DNA of 63,435 bases from an uncultured Clostridia bacterium. GTDB lineage: Bacteria > Bacillota > Clostridia > Christensenellales > Aristaeellaceae. Below the pieces are notes generated by a model, which saw only the letters and a program-made list of their open reading frames with translations, had not been told where the DNA came from and ran no database searches. Position numbers and translations under genes: made by a program. This document shows, in pieces, positions 24,459 through 33,251 of this stretch. Each line of letters opens with the position of its first letter. Position 1 is the first letter of the stretch. The stretch is from assembly GCA_946411525.1 (NCBI GenBank), contig CAMKEI010000007.1, forward strand, positions 1-63,435, written 5' to 3'.

Positions 24459-25637
24459 ATGGCTTACACATTTCAGGGCTACCGCCGCCCGGACGGCAAG
24501 ATCGGTGCGAGAAACCTGGTCGCTGTCATCCCAAGCGTAATCTGCGCCAATGATGTCGGCCAGGCTATCTGCCGTCAGGTGCAGGGAACCATCGGGTATT
24601 TCCATCATCAGGGTTGCTGCCAGCTGCCCCTGGACCTGAAGCGGGTCACGGATACGCTCTCCAATCTCGGGCAGAGCGCCAATGTCGGCGCCGCGCTGAT
24701 TGTCAGCCTCGGCTGTGAGGGGACTGACCACGAACGCATCGTGGAAGAGATCCGGGCTACCGGGAAGCCGGTTGATATCATCCGGATCCAGGAACTCGGC
24801 GGAACCAGCCGGGCGATTCAGGCCGGCATCGACGCCGCGCAGCGGATGGTGCAGGAGATCTCCGGCCTGCAGCGGGAAACCGCTGATATCTCGGAGCTGA
24901 CGATGTCCATCAAATGCGGCGCGTCAGACACCACCAGCGGAATGGCCAGCAACTGTGTCATCGGTTATGTGGCGGATAAACTGGTCGATCTCGGTGCCAC
25001 CGTCATCTTCGGGGAGACGACGGAGTTTCTCGGTGGCGAGCATATCCTTGCCCGCCGGGCAGTTGGCGGAGAAACCGGGCCGGTCGGTCAGTGTATTTAC
25101 CGGATTGTGGACGAGATGGAGAAGCGCGCCATGGCAATCGGAGAAGATATGCGCGGCGGGCAGCCGACTCCGGGCAATATTGCCGGCGGCCTGAGCAGCA
25201 TTGAGGAGAAGAGTCTCGGAGCCATTGTCAAGTCCGGCCACCGGCCGATTCAGGGCGTGCTGGAATACTGCGACCGCGCCGACGGAAAGAAAGGCCTGTG
25301 GATCAAGGACTCTCCCGGACGGGAGCCTGAAATCCTCACAGGTATGGCCGCCACAGGCGCCCAGGTAATGATGTTCTCCACCGGCCGGGGCGCTCCGCAA
25401 GGATTCCCCTCCATGCCGGTCATCAAAATCTGCGGCAATCCGAATACCTATGAGCGGATGCAGCACGATATGGATCTGAACGCCGGCAGAATCATTACCG
25501 GTGAAAAGACAATCGAAGAGGTCGGCGAGGAAGCCTTTGCCCTGCTGCTGGAAGTACTGAACGGCCGTATGACAAAGAACGAGGCGCTCGGCTACTACGG
25601 ATCCATGGATATCTTCTGTCTCGGTCCTGTCATCTGA
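24459..25637 (+). CDS. UxaA-family dehydratase, large subunit
   Basis: 392 residues of the altronate/D-galactarate dehydratase large domain: DGKIGARNLVAVIPSVICAN at the N-terminus, HHQGCCQ (metal-binding Cys-His region), SLGCEGTD, MSIKCGASDTTSG, ILTGMAATGAQVMMFSTGRG, and GNPNTYERMQHDMDLNAG. Family members dehydrate sugar acids with an iron centre to 2-keto-3-deoxy acids. Forms the enzyme with the 99-residue subunit. Exact substrate not readable from sequence; uronate-pathway partners (UxaB, UxaC, KdgK) are absent here. Confidence 0.88.
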   Translation: MAYTFQGYRRPDGKIGARNLVAVIPSVICANDVGQAICRQVQGTIGYFHHQGCCQLPLDLKRVTDTLSNLGQSANVGAALIVSLGCEGTDHERIVEEIRATGKPVDIIRIQELGGTSRAIQAGIDAAQRMVQEISGLQRETADISELTMSIKCGASDTTSGMASNCVIGYVADKLVDLGATVIFGETTEFLGGEHILARRAVGGETGPVGQCIYRIVDEMEKRAMAIGEDMRGGQPTPGNIAGGLSSIEEKSLGAIVKSGHRPIQGVLEYCDRADGKKGLWIKDSPGREPEILTGMAATGAQVMMFSTGRGAPQGFPSMPVIKICGNPNTYERMQHDMDLNAGRIITGEKTIEEVGEEAFALLLEVLNGRMTKNEALGYYGSMDIFCLGPVI

Positions 25638-25654
25638 TATCCTTAATTTGGGCG

Positions 25655-25674
25655 TCACACCCCGGAGGGTGTGA
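25655..25674 (+). promoter_or_regulatory. intercistronic hairpin before gntP-like gene
   Basis: An 8-bp perfect stem, tcacaccc (25655-25662) and gggtgtga (25667-25674), loop cgga, with no T run. Probably an mRNA processing or stability element that sets expression of the permease relative to the enzymes. Confidence 0.5.
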
Positions 25675-25710
25675 ATATAGTACGTATCAAATAAAAGGAG
25701 GAAACAAATC

Positions 25711-27141
25711 ATGATGAGCCCCGTACTTGCCATGGCAATCGGTATTGTGGTCATGCTGCTGCTGATCATCTTTACCCGGCTGCACCCGTTCCCTGCCCTG
25801 ATCATCTCTGCGATTCTGATCGCTGTTCTGGCGATGCCGATCGGAGACGTGATCAATACTGTGACCACCGGTTTCGGTAACACGATGAAGAGCATCGGTA
25901 TCGTAATCGGCTTCGGATGTATCATGGGTATTTTCCTGGAGAAATCCGGAGCCGCAAAACGGATGGCGCTGACAATCCTGAAACTGGTCGGCGTCAAAAA
26001 CTGCGACGTAGTGCTCGGCCTGACCGGCTTCGTGGTTTCCATCCCTGTGTTCTGCGATTCCGGCTTCGTCATCCTGTCCTCGCTGGCGAAGGAATTCTCC
26101 CGTCTGACTAAAAAAAGCATGGTCTGGCTGGGAGGAATCCTCGGTATGGGCCTGTACATCACGCACTTCATGGTTCCGCCGACCCCCGGCCCGCTGGCTG
26201 TGGTGTCCACCTTCAATGAGAACGGCCTGCCGATCGATCTGGGTCTCTACATCCTCTGCGGCCTGGCAGTTTCCGTCCCGCTGTTCTGCGTTGCAGTGCC
26301 GCTGTTCCGGTACTATGGAAAGAAGTATCCGGATCTGGTCGTGAAGGACGAAGAAATCGACCGTTCCAAGTACACCCCTGCCCAGCTTCAGGTACTCGAC
26401 CGCATCGCTGCGAAGTCCAAGGCCGGCCAGGACATGGAGACCAAGGACTTTGAAGACCTGCTGGCTGCCGAAAAACTGCCCAGTGCGTTCATGTCCTTCT
26501 TCACGCTGCTGCTGCCCATCGTGCTGATTTTTGCGAACACCATCGTCGGACAGATTCCGAGCCTTGCCGGCACAACCTTCCGCGGCATTGTCCAGTTCAT
26601 CGGCAATCCCGTGGTGGCGCTGTTCATCGCCCTGTGCATCGGCGCTTTCTTCCTCTGCAGGGAATTTGACCGCAAAACCTGCGTGGCCCTGATGGGTGAA
26701 GCCTGCAAGGACGCCGGTCCCATCGTCTTCATCACCGCCGCCGGCGGCGCGCTGGGTGCTGTCATCAACACCATCGGCGCGGCGAAGATCATGGCTGACT
26801 GGCTGACCGCCACCGGCATTCCCGCCATCCTGATCCCGATTCTTGTCGGTGTCATCATGCGGTTCCCGCAGGGCTCCGGCACGACGGCCATGATCACGGG
26901 CTCCGCCATCGTTGCCCCGATGATTGCGGCCGGCCTGCCCGTCAATCCCTATCTTGCGGCGCTGGCGCTGTGCCTGACCACGATGTGCCCCAGCTACCTG
27001 AACGACTCCTACTTCCATGTGGTCACGAGCTTCTCCGGCATGGATATCAAGACAAGCCTGAAGACATGGTCTGTTTCCACCTTTATTATACCTGCCGTCG
27101 GTTCTGTGATCCTGATTATCCTTTCCCTGTTCATTCACTGA
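25711..27141 (+). CDS. GntP-family organic acid permease
   Basis: 476 residues with about 12-14 hydrophobic segments. The GntP family is recognised from PVFCDSGFVILSSLAKE, HFMVPPTPGPLAVVSTF, FITAAGGALGAVI, and GSGTTAMITGSAIVAPM. Family members import gluconate and related sugar acids or 3-hydroxybutyrate by H+ symport. Last gene of the larA-like/uxaA operon; AAGGAGG precedes its ATG. It most likely imports the hydroxy acid that the operon processes. Confidence 0.93.
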   Translation: MMSPVLAMAIGIVVMLLLIIFTRLHPFPALIISAILIAVLAMPIGDVINTVTTGFGNTMKSIGIVIGFGCIMGIFLEKSGAAKRMALTILKLVGVKNCDVVLGLTGFVVSIPVFCDSGFVILSSLAKEFSRLTKKSMVWLGGILGMGLYITHFMVPPTPGPLAVVSTFNENGLPIDLGLYILCGLAVSVPLFCVAVPLFRYYGKKYPDLVVKDEEIDRSKYTPAQLQVLDRIAAKSKAGQDMETKDFEDLLAAEKLPSAFMSFFTLLLPIVLIFANTIVGQIPSLAGTTFRGIVQFIGNPVVALFIALCIGAFFLCREFDRKTCVALMGEACKDAGPIVFITAAGGALGAVINTIGAAKIMADWLTATGIPAILIPILVGVIMRFPQGSGTTAMITGSAIVAPMIAAGLPVNPYLAALALCLTTMCPSYLNDSYFHVVTSFSGMDIKTSLKTWSVSTFIIPAVGSVILIILSLFIH

Positions 27142-27170
27142 TGAACCTTTTCCCGCCGACAGGCGGAAAA

Positions 27171-27210
27171 AGCGCCCTGCGGTTCAGAACCCGCAGGGCG
27201 CTCTTCATGT
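27171..27210. terminator. bidirectional terminator between gntP-like and gntR-like genes
   Basis: A 12-bp stem, agcgccctgcgg (27171-27182) and ccgcagggcgct (27191-27202). A run of A lies on the left side and a T-rich stretch on the right, so both convergent genes can end here. Confidence 0.85.
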
Positions 27211-27215
27211 GTTTT

Positions 27216-27884
27216 TTATTCTTCCGGTTTCTCGGCTCTCATCCGGTTCAGGATCGCCTGCCTGGCCAGCTCCAGATGGTGGCGGTTGATTGCGTCCGCA
27301 CGTTTCATGTCACCCGTCACAAGGGCGTGTACAATTCCCCGGTGTTCGTCCATTGATTCCCGGAAGCGCTGTTCGTCCATCAGGGAAAGGATCCGGAACT
27401 GCTGGTTCATGGAGCGGACCCTGTCGTAGGTATCGTTGATCAGGCTGTTGTCCCCCAGATGAACGATATGATTGTGCAGTTGCTCATCAGCAGAGGTATA
27501 GGAACGCAGATCGCCTTTCTGCAGGAAAGCCTCCATGTCAGAAAGCAGACCGAGCAGCCTTTCCTGCCGTATGGAAGTGATATGTCCGGTACTATGGAAG
27601 ATCCCGTAGGATTCGAGCATAACCCGCAGGTCATAGATTTCTTCAATATCATTTACGGAGAACTCTTTGACATAGACGCCTTTGTTCGGAATTTCCAGCA
27701 GCAGGCCGTCCGCGGCCAGCTGGCGAAGCGCCTCGCGCACCGGGCTCCGGCTGACGTTCAGGCTTTCCGCCACGTCCACTTCCTGCAAGCGTGTCCCCGG
27801 TTCATAAACGCCCTGGCAGATATCATCCCTCAGGATTTTGTATACCTGTTCCCGGATCGTCGTAATGGTTCTCTTTACCGCCAT
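27216..27884 (-). CDS. GntR-family regulator, FCD type
   Basis: 222 residues. N-terminal winged HTH (LQEVDVAESLNVSRSPVREALRQLAADGLL) and C-terminal FCD ligand domain with the usual metal-binding Asp/His pattern (ADEQLHNH, SMDEHRGIV, NRHHLE). FCD regulators respond to carboxylic or sugar acids. Convergent with the larA-uxaA-gntP operon and the likely repressor of it through ATGTATACAT. A perfect AT-rich palindrome lies before its own start. Confidence 0.92.
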   Translation of the reverse strand: MAVKRTITTIREQVYKILRDDICQGVYEPGTRLQEVDVAESLNVSRSPVREALRQLAADGLLLEIPNKGVYVKEFSVNDIEEIYDLRVMLESYGIFHSTGHITSIRQERLLGLLSDMEAFLQKGDLRSYTSADEQLHNHIVHLGDNSLINDTYDRVRSMNQQFRILSLMDEQRFRESMDEHRGIVHALVTGDMKRADAINRHHLELARQAILNRMRAEKPEE

Positions 27885-27913
27885 TTTTTTCTCCCGTAAC
27901 CACTTTTTTCTGC

Positions 27914-27930
27914 TATGATATTATATCATA
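27914..27930. promoter_or_regulatory. palindrome in the gntR-like / DUF5060 divergent region
   Basis: Perfect inverted repeat TATGATA-TTA-TATCATA, about 30 bases upstream of the GntR-family start and 60 bases upstream of the divergent hydrolase gene. It may hold a -10 element and an operator; its sequence differs from the GTATAC site in the larA-like promoter. Confidence 0.45.
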
Positions 27931-27990
27931 AAGGAACCTCCGGATTCAACGAAAACCCCTGTAAAGTCAAAACCTGAAAGGATACCTGTC

Positions 27991-29508
27991 ATGGAGCAGA
28001 CTGTAATTGAGCGCTGGGGCGTGCTGGAACTTTCCCTGCCGGGAAAAACGGAAGGGAATCCCTTTACGGACTATACCATCCTGGGCCGCTTTGAGGGGCG
28101 CCATGAGGACGTCATGGTTTCCGGGTTCTATGACGGAGGCGGCATCTGGAAGATCCGCTTCATGCCCTCCTGGCCCGGCGAATACCGCTATACCGTCTTC
28201 GGTTCCTTCTCAGACCGGGAGACAAGCGGCGCTTTCCGGGTCCGGGAAGCCTCCGGACGAAACCACGGTCCGGTGCGCACGGCCGGGCAGTTTCACTTCG
28301 CCTATGCGGACGGAACCCCTTTTTACCCGATGGGTACCACCTGCTACGTCTGGACGCAGCAGCCGGATGAACGGATTGAGGAGACGCTCCGTTCCCTGAA
28401 GGAAGCGCGCTTCAACAAGATCCGCTTCTGCATCCTCCCCAAGCATTACGACTATAATCTCGGAGAGCCGCGCACGTATCCCTTTGAGGGAGCGCCGATG
28501 GATTCTTCCGTGCTGACGAAGGATAACTTCTGGAACTATGACGGGAAAAGCGAAGGCAACCGCTTCGACCTGACCCGCCTGAATCCTTCTCATTTTCAGC
28601 ACCTGGAAAAATGCATTCTGTCGCTGCAGTCTCTCGGCATCGAAGCCGACCTTATTGTCATGCATCCGTACGACCGGTGGGGTTTCTCTTGCATGCCCCG
28701 GGAGGCGGACAATCTGTACTGGAACTATGTCATCGCCCGGTTTTCCGCCTTCCGGAACGTCTGGTGGAGCCTGGCGAACGAATACGATCTCCTGAAAGAC
28801 AAAACCGCGGAAGACTGGGAGCATTATGCGCAGCTGCTCCTGCAGAACGATCCTTACGGTCATCTTCGCTCCATCCATAACTGCGTCCCCTTTTACGACC
28901 ATACCCGCCCATGGATCACCCACTGCAGCATCCAGCGGCAGGAACTGTACCGGGGTGCGGAGCTGACGAACGAGTGGCGGGAACAGTTCGGCAAGCCTGT
29001 CGTACTGGACGAAATCGCCTATGAGGGCGACATCCAGCACGGCTGGGGGAACATCACCGGCGAGGAACTGATCCGGCGCTTCTGGGAAGGAGCCGTCCGC
29101 GGCGGCTACCCGGGGCACGGGGAAACCTTCCTGAATAAGGAAGGGATCCTTTGGTGGAGCCATGGCGGAAAGCTGCGCGGGGAAAGCTGGAAACGGATTG
29201 GCTTCCTGCTGGATGTCCTGCGTGACGTACCCGGTCACGGCCTGAAATACCTTCCGGCGGAATGGGATTCCGTCTGCGGTATCCCGGAAGACACGGAGCT
29301 GGCCCGGAAAACAGGATACCGGCTGTACTATTACAGTTTCATGCGGCCGTCCTTCCGTGAATTCCATCAGAATGACGATACGCTGTACCGCGCGGAAATC
29401 ATCGACACCTGGAACATGACCATCACGGATGCCGGAGTACACCGGGGACGTTTCCGGGTGGAACTGCCTGCCAGGCCCTATATGGCTGTCAGACTCATCC
29501 GGGCATAA
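27991..29508 (+). CDS. DUF5060/DUF4038 glycoside hydrolase, cytoplasmic
   Basis: 505 residues without a signal peptide. An N-terminal beta-sandwich (DUF5060-like, ~1-95) leads to a TIM-barrel of the DUF4038 type (~100-400; PFYPMGTTCYVW, NKIRFCILPKHYDYN, WSLANEYDLL with Glu as acid/base candidate, PVVLDEIAYEG with Glu as nucleophile candidate) and a C-terminal beta domain resembling DUF5605. Related proteins act on plant polysaccharide side chains; the family includes apiosidase-like enzymes. As a cytoplasmic enzyme it would process imported oligosaccharides. Substrate unproven. Confidence 0.82.
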   Translation: MEQTVIERWGVLELSLPGKTEGNPFTDYTILGRFEGRHEDVMVSGFYDGGGIWKIRFMPSWPGEYRYTVFGSFSDRETSGAFRVREASGRNHGPVRTAGQFHFAYADGTPFYPMGTTCYVWTQQPDERIEETLRSLKEARFNKIRFCILPKHYDYNLGEPRTYPFEGAPMDSSVLTKDNFWNYDGKSEGNRFDLTRLNPSHFQHLEKCILSLQSLGIEADLIVMHPYDRWGFSCMPREADNLYWNYVIARFSAFRNVWWSLANEYDLLKDKTAEDWEHYAQLLLQNDPYGHLRSIHNCVPFYDHTRPWITHCSIQRQELYRGAELTNEWREQFGKPVVLDEIAYEGDIQHGWGNITGEELIRRFWEGAVRGGYPGHGETFLNKEGILWWSHGGKLRGESWKRIGFLLDVLRDVPGHGLKYLPAEWDSVCGIPEDTELARKTGYRLYYYSFMRPSFREFHQNDDTLYRAEIIDTWNMTITDAGVHRGRFRVELPARPYMAVRLIRA

Positions 29509-29545
29509 AAAAGGCGGTCCGTGCCGTGCACGGGCCGCCTTTGCA
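29509..29545. terminator. bidirectional terminator between DUF4038 and GH5 genes
   Basis: An 11-bp stem (one G-T), ggcggtccgtg (29513-29523) and cacgggccgcc (29529-29539), with six A on the left and T on the right. It serves the plus-strand hydrolase and the leftward glycan operon. Confidence 0.88.
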
Positions 29546-29554
29546 TGTCATCCG

Positions 29555-31336
29555 TTATTGCCGTGGTTCATAGCGGAAAGTGATTTCAATCGTCCGGATC
29601 TGCCGCATGATCTCCAGTTCCCGGTCCAGTACCGTTGCTGAGATACCTGTCAGATCCCCGTAAAGCACCCGCGCGCCGCTGCGGGCGTTTTTCATGTCCA
29701 CCCACTCGTTGTACAGGTTGCTCCGGGTGCACTTGCCGTCGTCAGAGCAGGTGTAGTTCCTGCCCTTCAGCTTCACGCTTTCCCCGTTGATAATCACTTC
29801 GTTGAAGAAAATGCAGTAGCCCGGATAATTCTGTTCTCCGTTCGAGATTCCGATCGCGCTGAAAGCCGTATTGGCAGCGTATCCGGCCTCGGTCCCGGTA
29901 AAGTCAAGCGCCACGGTATACGTACCGGGGCCTGTAATCTGAACGTCCGTCGGGACGATCCCGGGCGTCATGGAATCCGGCGTATAAACGTCCCCGACGC
30001 TGTAGCTCATCGCCCAGTCGCCGCCGCTGAACATGATCCAGGCGACGCTGCTGCCGTCGCCGGTATCCAGGCCGTTGTCCACCAGCGATTCAGGCGCGGC
30101 CGCGACGATCGCGTCAAAGGCTGCCTTGCCCGCCGCAGCAATCTCCGCGTAGTCCTTGCCGGCCTCGGAAGCGTAATTCCGTCCGGCGTAAACCGCCGCC
30201 ATCTCAGGCTCTGTGATTTTCAGTTCCCTGCGGATAAAGAATCCGCTGCAGTCCCACAGGCAGCTGGTCAGATCCAGCGCGTCACAGCAGTCCAGGAACG
30301 CCTCATGGTAAGCCGGCGCGTTCGTTTTCATGATTCCGTCGCTGCCCGGCAGCGCGCCGTATTCGCCGATCACAACGCCGTACCCCGCCGCAGTGAATTT
30401 CTTCATCCGGCTCAGCTCCGAGTACATGGTCTCGAAATCCTTTTTCCGTCCCCAGAGGGAAGCTCCCTTTGCGGAGGATGCGCCGCAGTAACTCCATGGG
30501 CTGTAATAGTGGACGGAGAGCAGCAGCCGGTTTTCCGCGGTGTCCTTCGGCATCGCGAAACGGTTGTCCGAGGTATGATCGATATCGGTATTGAATCCGG
30601 CGATCAGCAGGAAGCGCTCCGCGTTGTTCCCTCCGCTTTCTCTCACCGTATCGACAAACGTCTGGTTCACCAGGTTGGTCAGCGCGAACTTCTCGTTGTC
30701 AGACAGATGGTGGTCCAGGGAATCTTCGCAGTACAGCGGGGAATTCATGTCGAAATTATTGCCGAGTTCCTCGTTCGCGCTTTCGTAGATGACGTGCCAG
30801 TCGTATTTCCCAAAACGTTCCGCAATCTGCTTCCACATTCCGGTATAGGCTTCCATGGCCAGCTTCCGCGTTGCTTCCGTGTCTGAGCCGAACATGCCCC
30901 ACCATCCGCCATCCCAGTGATCGTTGATGATCACGATCATATCGGCGTCCAGTGCGTAGTTCACGATTTCCTCCACCCGGTCCAGGTATCCGGGAGAAAT
31001 GGTATAATCCCCTTCGTTCAGATGGGAGGCGTTTGTCAGCCAGGCCACCGGAATCCGGATTGTGTCAAACCCGGATTCCTTCATCGCCTTCAGCATCTCC
31101 GGTGTGGTAACAGGCTGTCCCCAGTATGTTTCGAAAAACTTCGGGTCATCCCGCATCATCCCGCCGGTCTTCCCGTTATTGCAGGCTTCCATCGTGTTGC
31201 CCAGATTGATTCCGTTGCCCATGCGGCGGGTCATCTCAATGGCATCCGCCGGCGCGTCTTCAGCATATGCGCCTGCGAAGCAGAGAAGCAGGCCCGCCGC
31301 GAGGCAGCAAAGTATCATGAGTGTTCTCAGTTTCAT
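29555..31336 (-). CDS. secreted GH5 endoglucanase-type enzyme with repeat-family C-terminal module
   Basis: 593 residues. Signal peptide (1-25), GH5 catalytic domain (~33-415) with NGINLGNTMEACNN, acid/base Glu189 (ESANEE) and nucleophile Glu325 (VVIGEYGAL), then a C-terminal beta-sandwich module (~430-593) with CSDDGKCTRSNLYNEW. The same module occurs three times in the secreted protein encoded at 35808-37796. GH5 enzymes of this kind cleave beta-1,4-glucans or mannans outside the cell. Last gene of the LacI-module-permease-binding protein operon, 59 bases after the binding protein, so its products are probably the transported sugar. Confidence 0.92.
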   Translation of the reverse strand: MKLRTLMILCCLAAGLLLCFAGAYAEDAPADAIEMTRRMGNGINLGNTMEACNNGKTGGMMRDDPKFFETYWGQPVTTPEMLKAMKESGFDTIRIPVAWLTNASHLNEGDYTISPGYLDRVEEIVNYALDADMIVIINDHWDGGWWGMFGSDTEATRKLAMEAYTGMWKQIAERFGKYDWHVIYESANEELGNNFDMNSPLYCEDSLDHHLSDNEKFALTNLVNQTFVDTVRESGGNNAERFLLIAGFNTDIDHTSDNRFAMPKDTAENRLLLSVHYYSPWSYCGASSAKGASLWGRKKDFETMYSELSRMKKFTAAGYGVVIGEYGALPGSDGIMKTNAPAYHEAFLDCCDALDLTSCLWDCSGFFIRRELKITEPEMAAVYAGRNYASEAGKDYAEIAAAGKAAFDAIVAAAPESLVDNGLDTGDGSSVAWIMFSGGDWAMSYSVGDVYTPDSMTPGIVPTDVQITGPGTYTVALDFTGTEAGYAANTAFSAIGISNGEQNYPGYCIFFNEVIINGESVKLKGRNYTCSDDGKCTRSNLYNEWVDMKNARSGARVLYGDLTGISATVLDRELEIMRQIRTIEITFRYEPRQ

Positions 31337-31395
31337 ACGCGTCTTCCTTTCAGAATCACGGTCTGCCCTTTACGGGCAGGCCGTCCGGAATACCC

Positions 31396-33165
31396 TTATT
31401 CGATCCTGGCCGCCTGTGCCTGCTGTGCGGCCCAGCACAGGGCTGCCTGCTCCTCGCACCATTTGACGCATTCCTGATAGCCATAACTGTTGGCCTGCTG
31501 AATCATCTGCTGCACCATGCCGTTGAATGCCCCGTCGTTCTCCGCGTAGATCGCGCGCCAGGACCAGGTCTTCACCGCTGTCTGGATCTGGCTCCATTTC
31601 TTGTCCAGATCGCCGTCGCGGATCGCCGGCGCATAGGTGCCCTTGTCCAGCATCACTTTATAGGGATGCTTTTCCAGGTACTGCTGTGTGTCCGCAGAAC
31701 CGGCCCATTCGCACCAGGCCTGCTGGATCGGATACATATCCGCGCTCAGGACGCTGACCCATCCTGTCTTGTCCAGCGTCTCCTGCAGCTTGCTGTCCGG
31801 ATTCAGCTGGCTGGAAGTCAGGGTTGTGTTGTTGATCTGCAGCGCGCCGTCGTTGTAGGTGCCGCTCTGCGGATACGCTGTCCCCGTGCGCGGGCCGATC
31901 ACGGTCGTGCCCGTCATGTCAAAGGCGGGATCGGTGTTGGTCTTCTTGCCGATTTCCGTGAAGTACGCGCCGCCTTCATCGTTGTAATCCCAGGTCAGTC
32001 CCTTCGGGCCGTACCACATGGTCATGGATCCTTCCGGCGTAGCCAGCCAGTTGATCAGCGCCAGACACACCTCCGGATACTCGGCGTCCGCGCCGATGGT
32101 CCAGATGCGGTTGCCGCCGGTCAGGGACAGCCCGTAAGAGATGGGCGTTGCCTCGGAAGGCAGGAATGTATACATGTATTTGCCCGCCTCCAGATGCTCC
32201 GCGGTATTGAAAATGGCAGAACCCGCGTAGTTGAAGATAGACCAGAAGGTGCCGCCTGCCTTCACCTTTTCACCCATCGTTGAGTAAACCTGGCTGGCGG
32301 AGTTCGGATCCAGCAGTCCAAGCCGGTAAAGCTTGTTGAAAAAGCGGAGCATCTCGATATACATACCGTCCGGCTGCAGGCAGCCCTGGAATTCGCCGGT
32401 CTCGGTGCTGATCAGGCCCAGTTCAAACTCATCCCAGCCGTAGTATGCCGTCGCCAGCGACTTGACATACATCACCATATTGCCGTCCCAGTCCGGCCAG
32501 ATCGAGATTGCGTAGGTTTCGTTGCCGTTCTCGTCCTTGGGGCAGATTTCCTTCATCTTCACAAACAGGTCTGCCAGGTCGTCCAGGTTCTTCACTTCCG
32601 GGAAGCCGAGCTGCTGGTACAGATCCCAGCGGATGTCCCAGGTATAGAAGAAGTTTTCGTGGCTGCCGGCTTTCAGCGCCACGTTATGTCCGAAGCCGTG
32701 GATTTTTCCGTCGCTGTTCTTGGCTCGGTTTGCCTCCAGCGCAGTCTTGTAGTTCTCCCATACATAAGGCGCGTATTCCGCCGCCAGGCCATCCTCCTCC
32801 CAGTCCAGGAGCAGGCCCTGGTTCACGGCGGACTGATACTGGTCGCCGTCAGCGCCCCAGACCACGATATCGCCCAGATTTCCGCTCTCCATGCGCGTGG
32901 CATAGGTGCCGTCGGAATCCGGAATGATATTGATCCGGACATTGTATTTGTCCAGCAGCAGGTCGGCGCTCCAGTGTCCCTGCAGGCCGGAATAGTTTGC
33001 CAGCTGGCTGTAAACATTGATGGTGATGGGCTCCCCGTCATATACTCCGATGTCCTCCAGCCGGGCGTAAGCCTCTTCCTCCGGATCCGCCAGCGCAGCT
33101 GTCAGGCTTCCCAGCGTCACCAGTGCCAGTGTCATTGCAAGAAGAACCGCCAGAATCTTCTTCAT
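31396..33165 (-). CDS. extracellular solute-binding protein of a sugar ABC importer
   Basis: 589 residues from ATG 33165 (GAGGAGG about 11 bases upstream). Large SBP of the LplA-like family 1 type, with Trp-rich ligand regions (GNRIWTIGADAEYPEV, AWCEWAGSADTQQYL). The signal peptide has no lipobox cysteine (GSLTAALAD), unusual for a Gram-positive binding protein, which is normally a lipoprotein. It may be released or held by another factor. Lies downstream of the two permease genes; no ATPase is encoded here, so a shared MsmX-type ATPase elsewhere is expected. Confidence 0.92.
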   Translation of the reverse strand: MKKILAVLLAMTLALVTLGSLTAALADPEEEAYARLEDIGVYDGEPITINVYSQLANYSGLQGHWSADLLLDKYNVRINIIPDSDGTYATRMESGNLGDIVVWGADGDQYQSAVNQGLLLDWEEDGLAAEYAPYVWENYKTALEANRAKNSDGKIHGFGHNVALKAGSHENFFYTWDIRWDLYQQLGFPEVKNLDDLADLFVKMKEICPKDENGNETYAISIWPDWDGNMVMYVKSLATAYYGWDEFELGLISTETGEFQGCLQPDGMYIEMLRFFNKLYRLGLLDPNSASQVYSTMGEKVKAGGTFWSIFNYAGSAIFNTAEHLEAGKYMYTFLPSEATPISYGLSLTGGNRIWTIGADAEYPEVCLALINWLATPEGSMTMWYGPKGLTWDYNDEGGAYFTEIGKKTNTDPAFDMTGTTVIGPRTGTAYPQSGTYNDGALQINNTTLTSSQLNPDSKLQETLDKTGWVSVLSADMYPIQQAWCEWAGSADTQQYLEKHPYKVMLDKGTYAPAIRDGDLDKKWSQIQTAVKTWSWRAIYAENDGAFNGMVQQMIQQANSYGYQECVKWCEEQAALCWAAQQAQAARIE

Positions 33166-33202
33166 AATATACTCTGCCTCCTCTTTCATGATATATAACT
33201 CG

Positions 33203-33240
33203 TTATGTATTCTCCATGATGAATTCTGAATTATGTATTC
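33203..33240. repeat. AT-rich short repeat between binding protein and permease
   Basis: Contains ttatgtattc twice (33203-33212 and 33231-33240) flanking ATGAATTCTGAATT (33219-33232). The 14-mer is identical to one at 58133-58146. The surrounding sequence is much more AT-rich than the genes. Confidence 0.5.
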
Positions 33241-33251
33241 CAGGTCAGCCT

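Noticed and set aside
25687-27138. A 483-codon minus-strand frame opposite the GntP gene
   Set aside because: Highly polar His/Gln/Asp-rich translation mirroring a membrane protein; a shadow.
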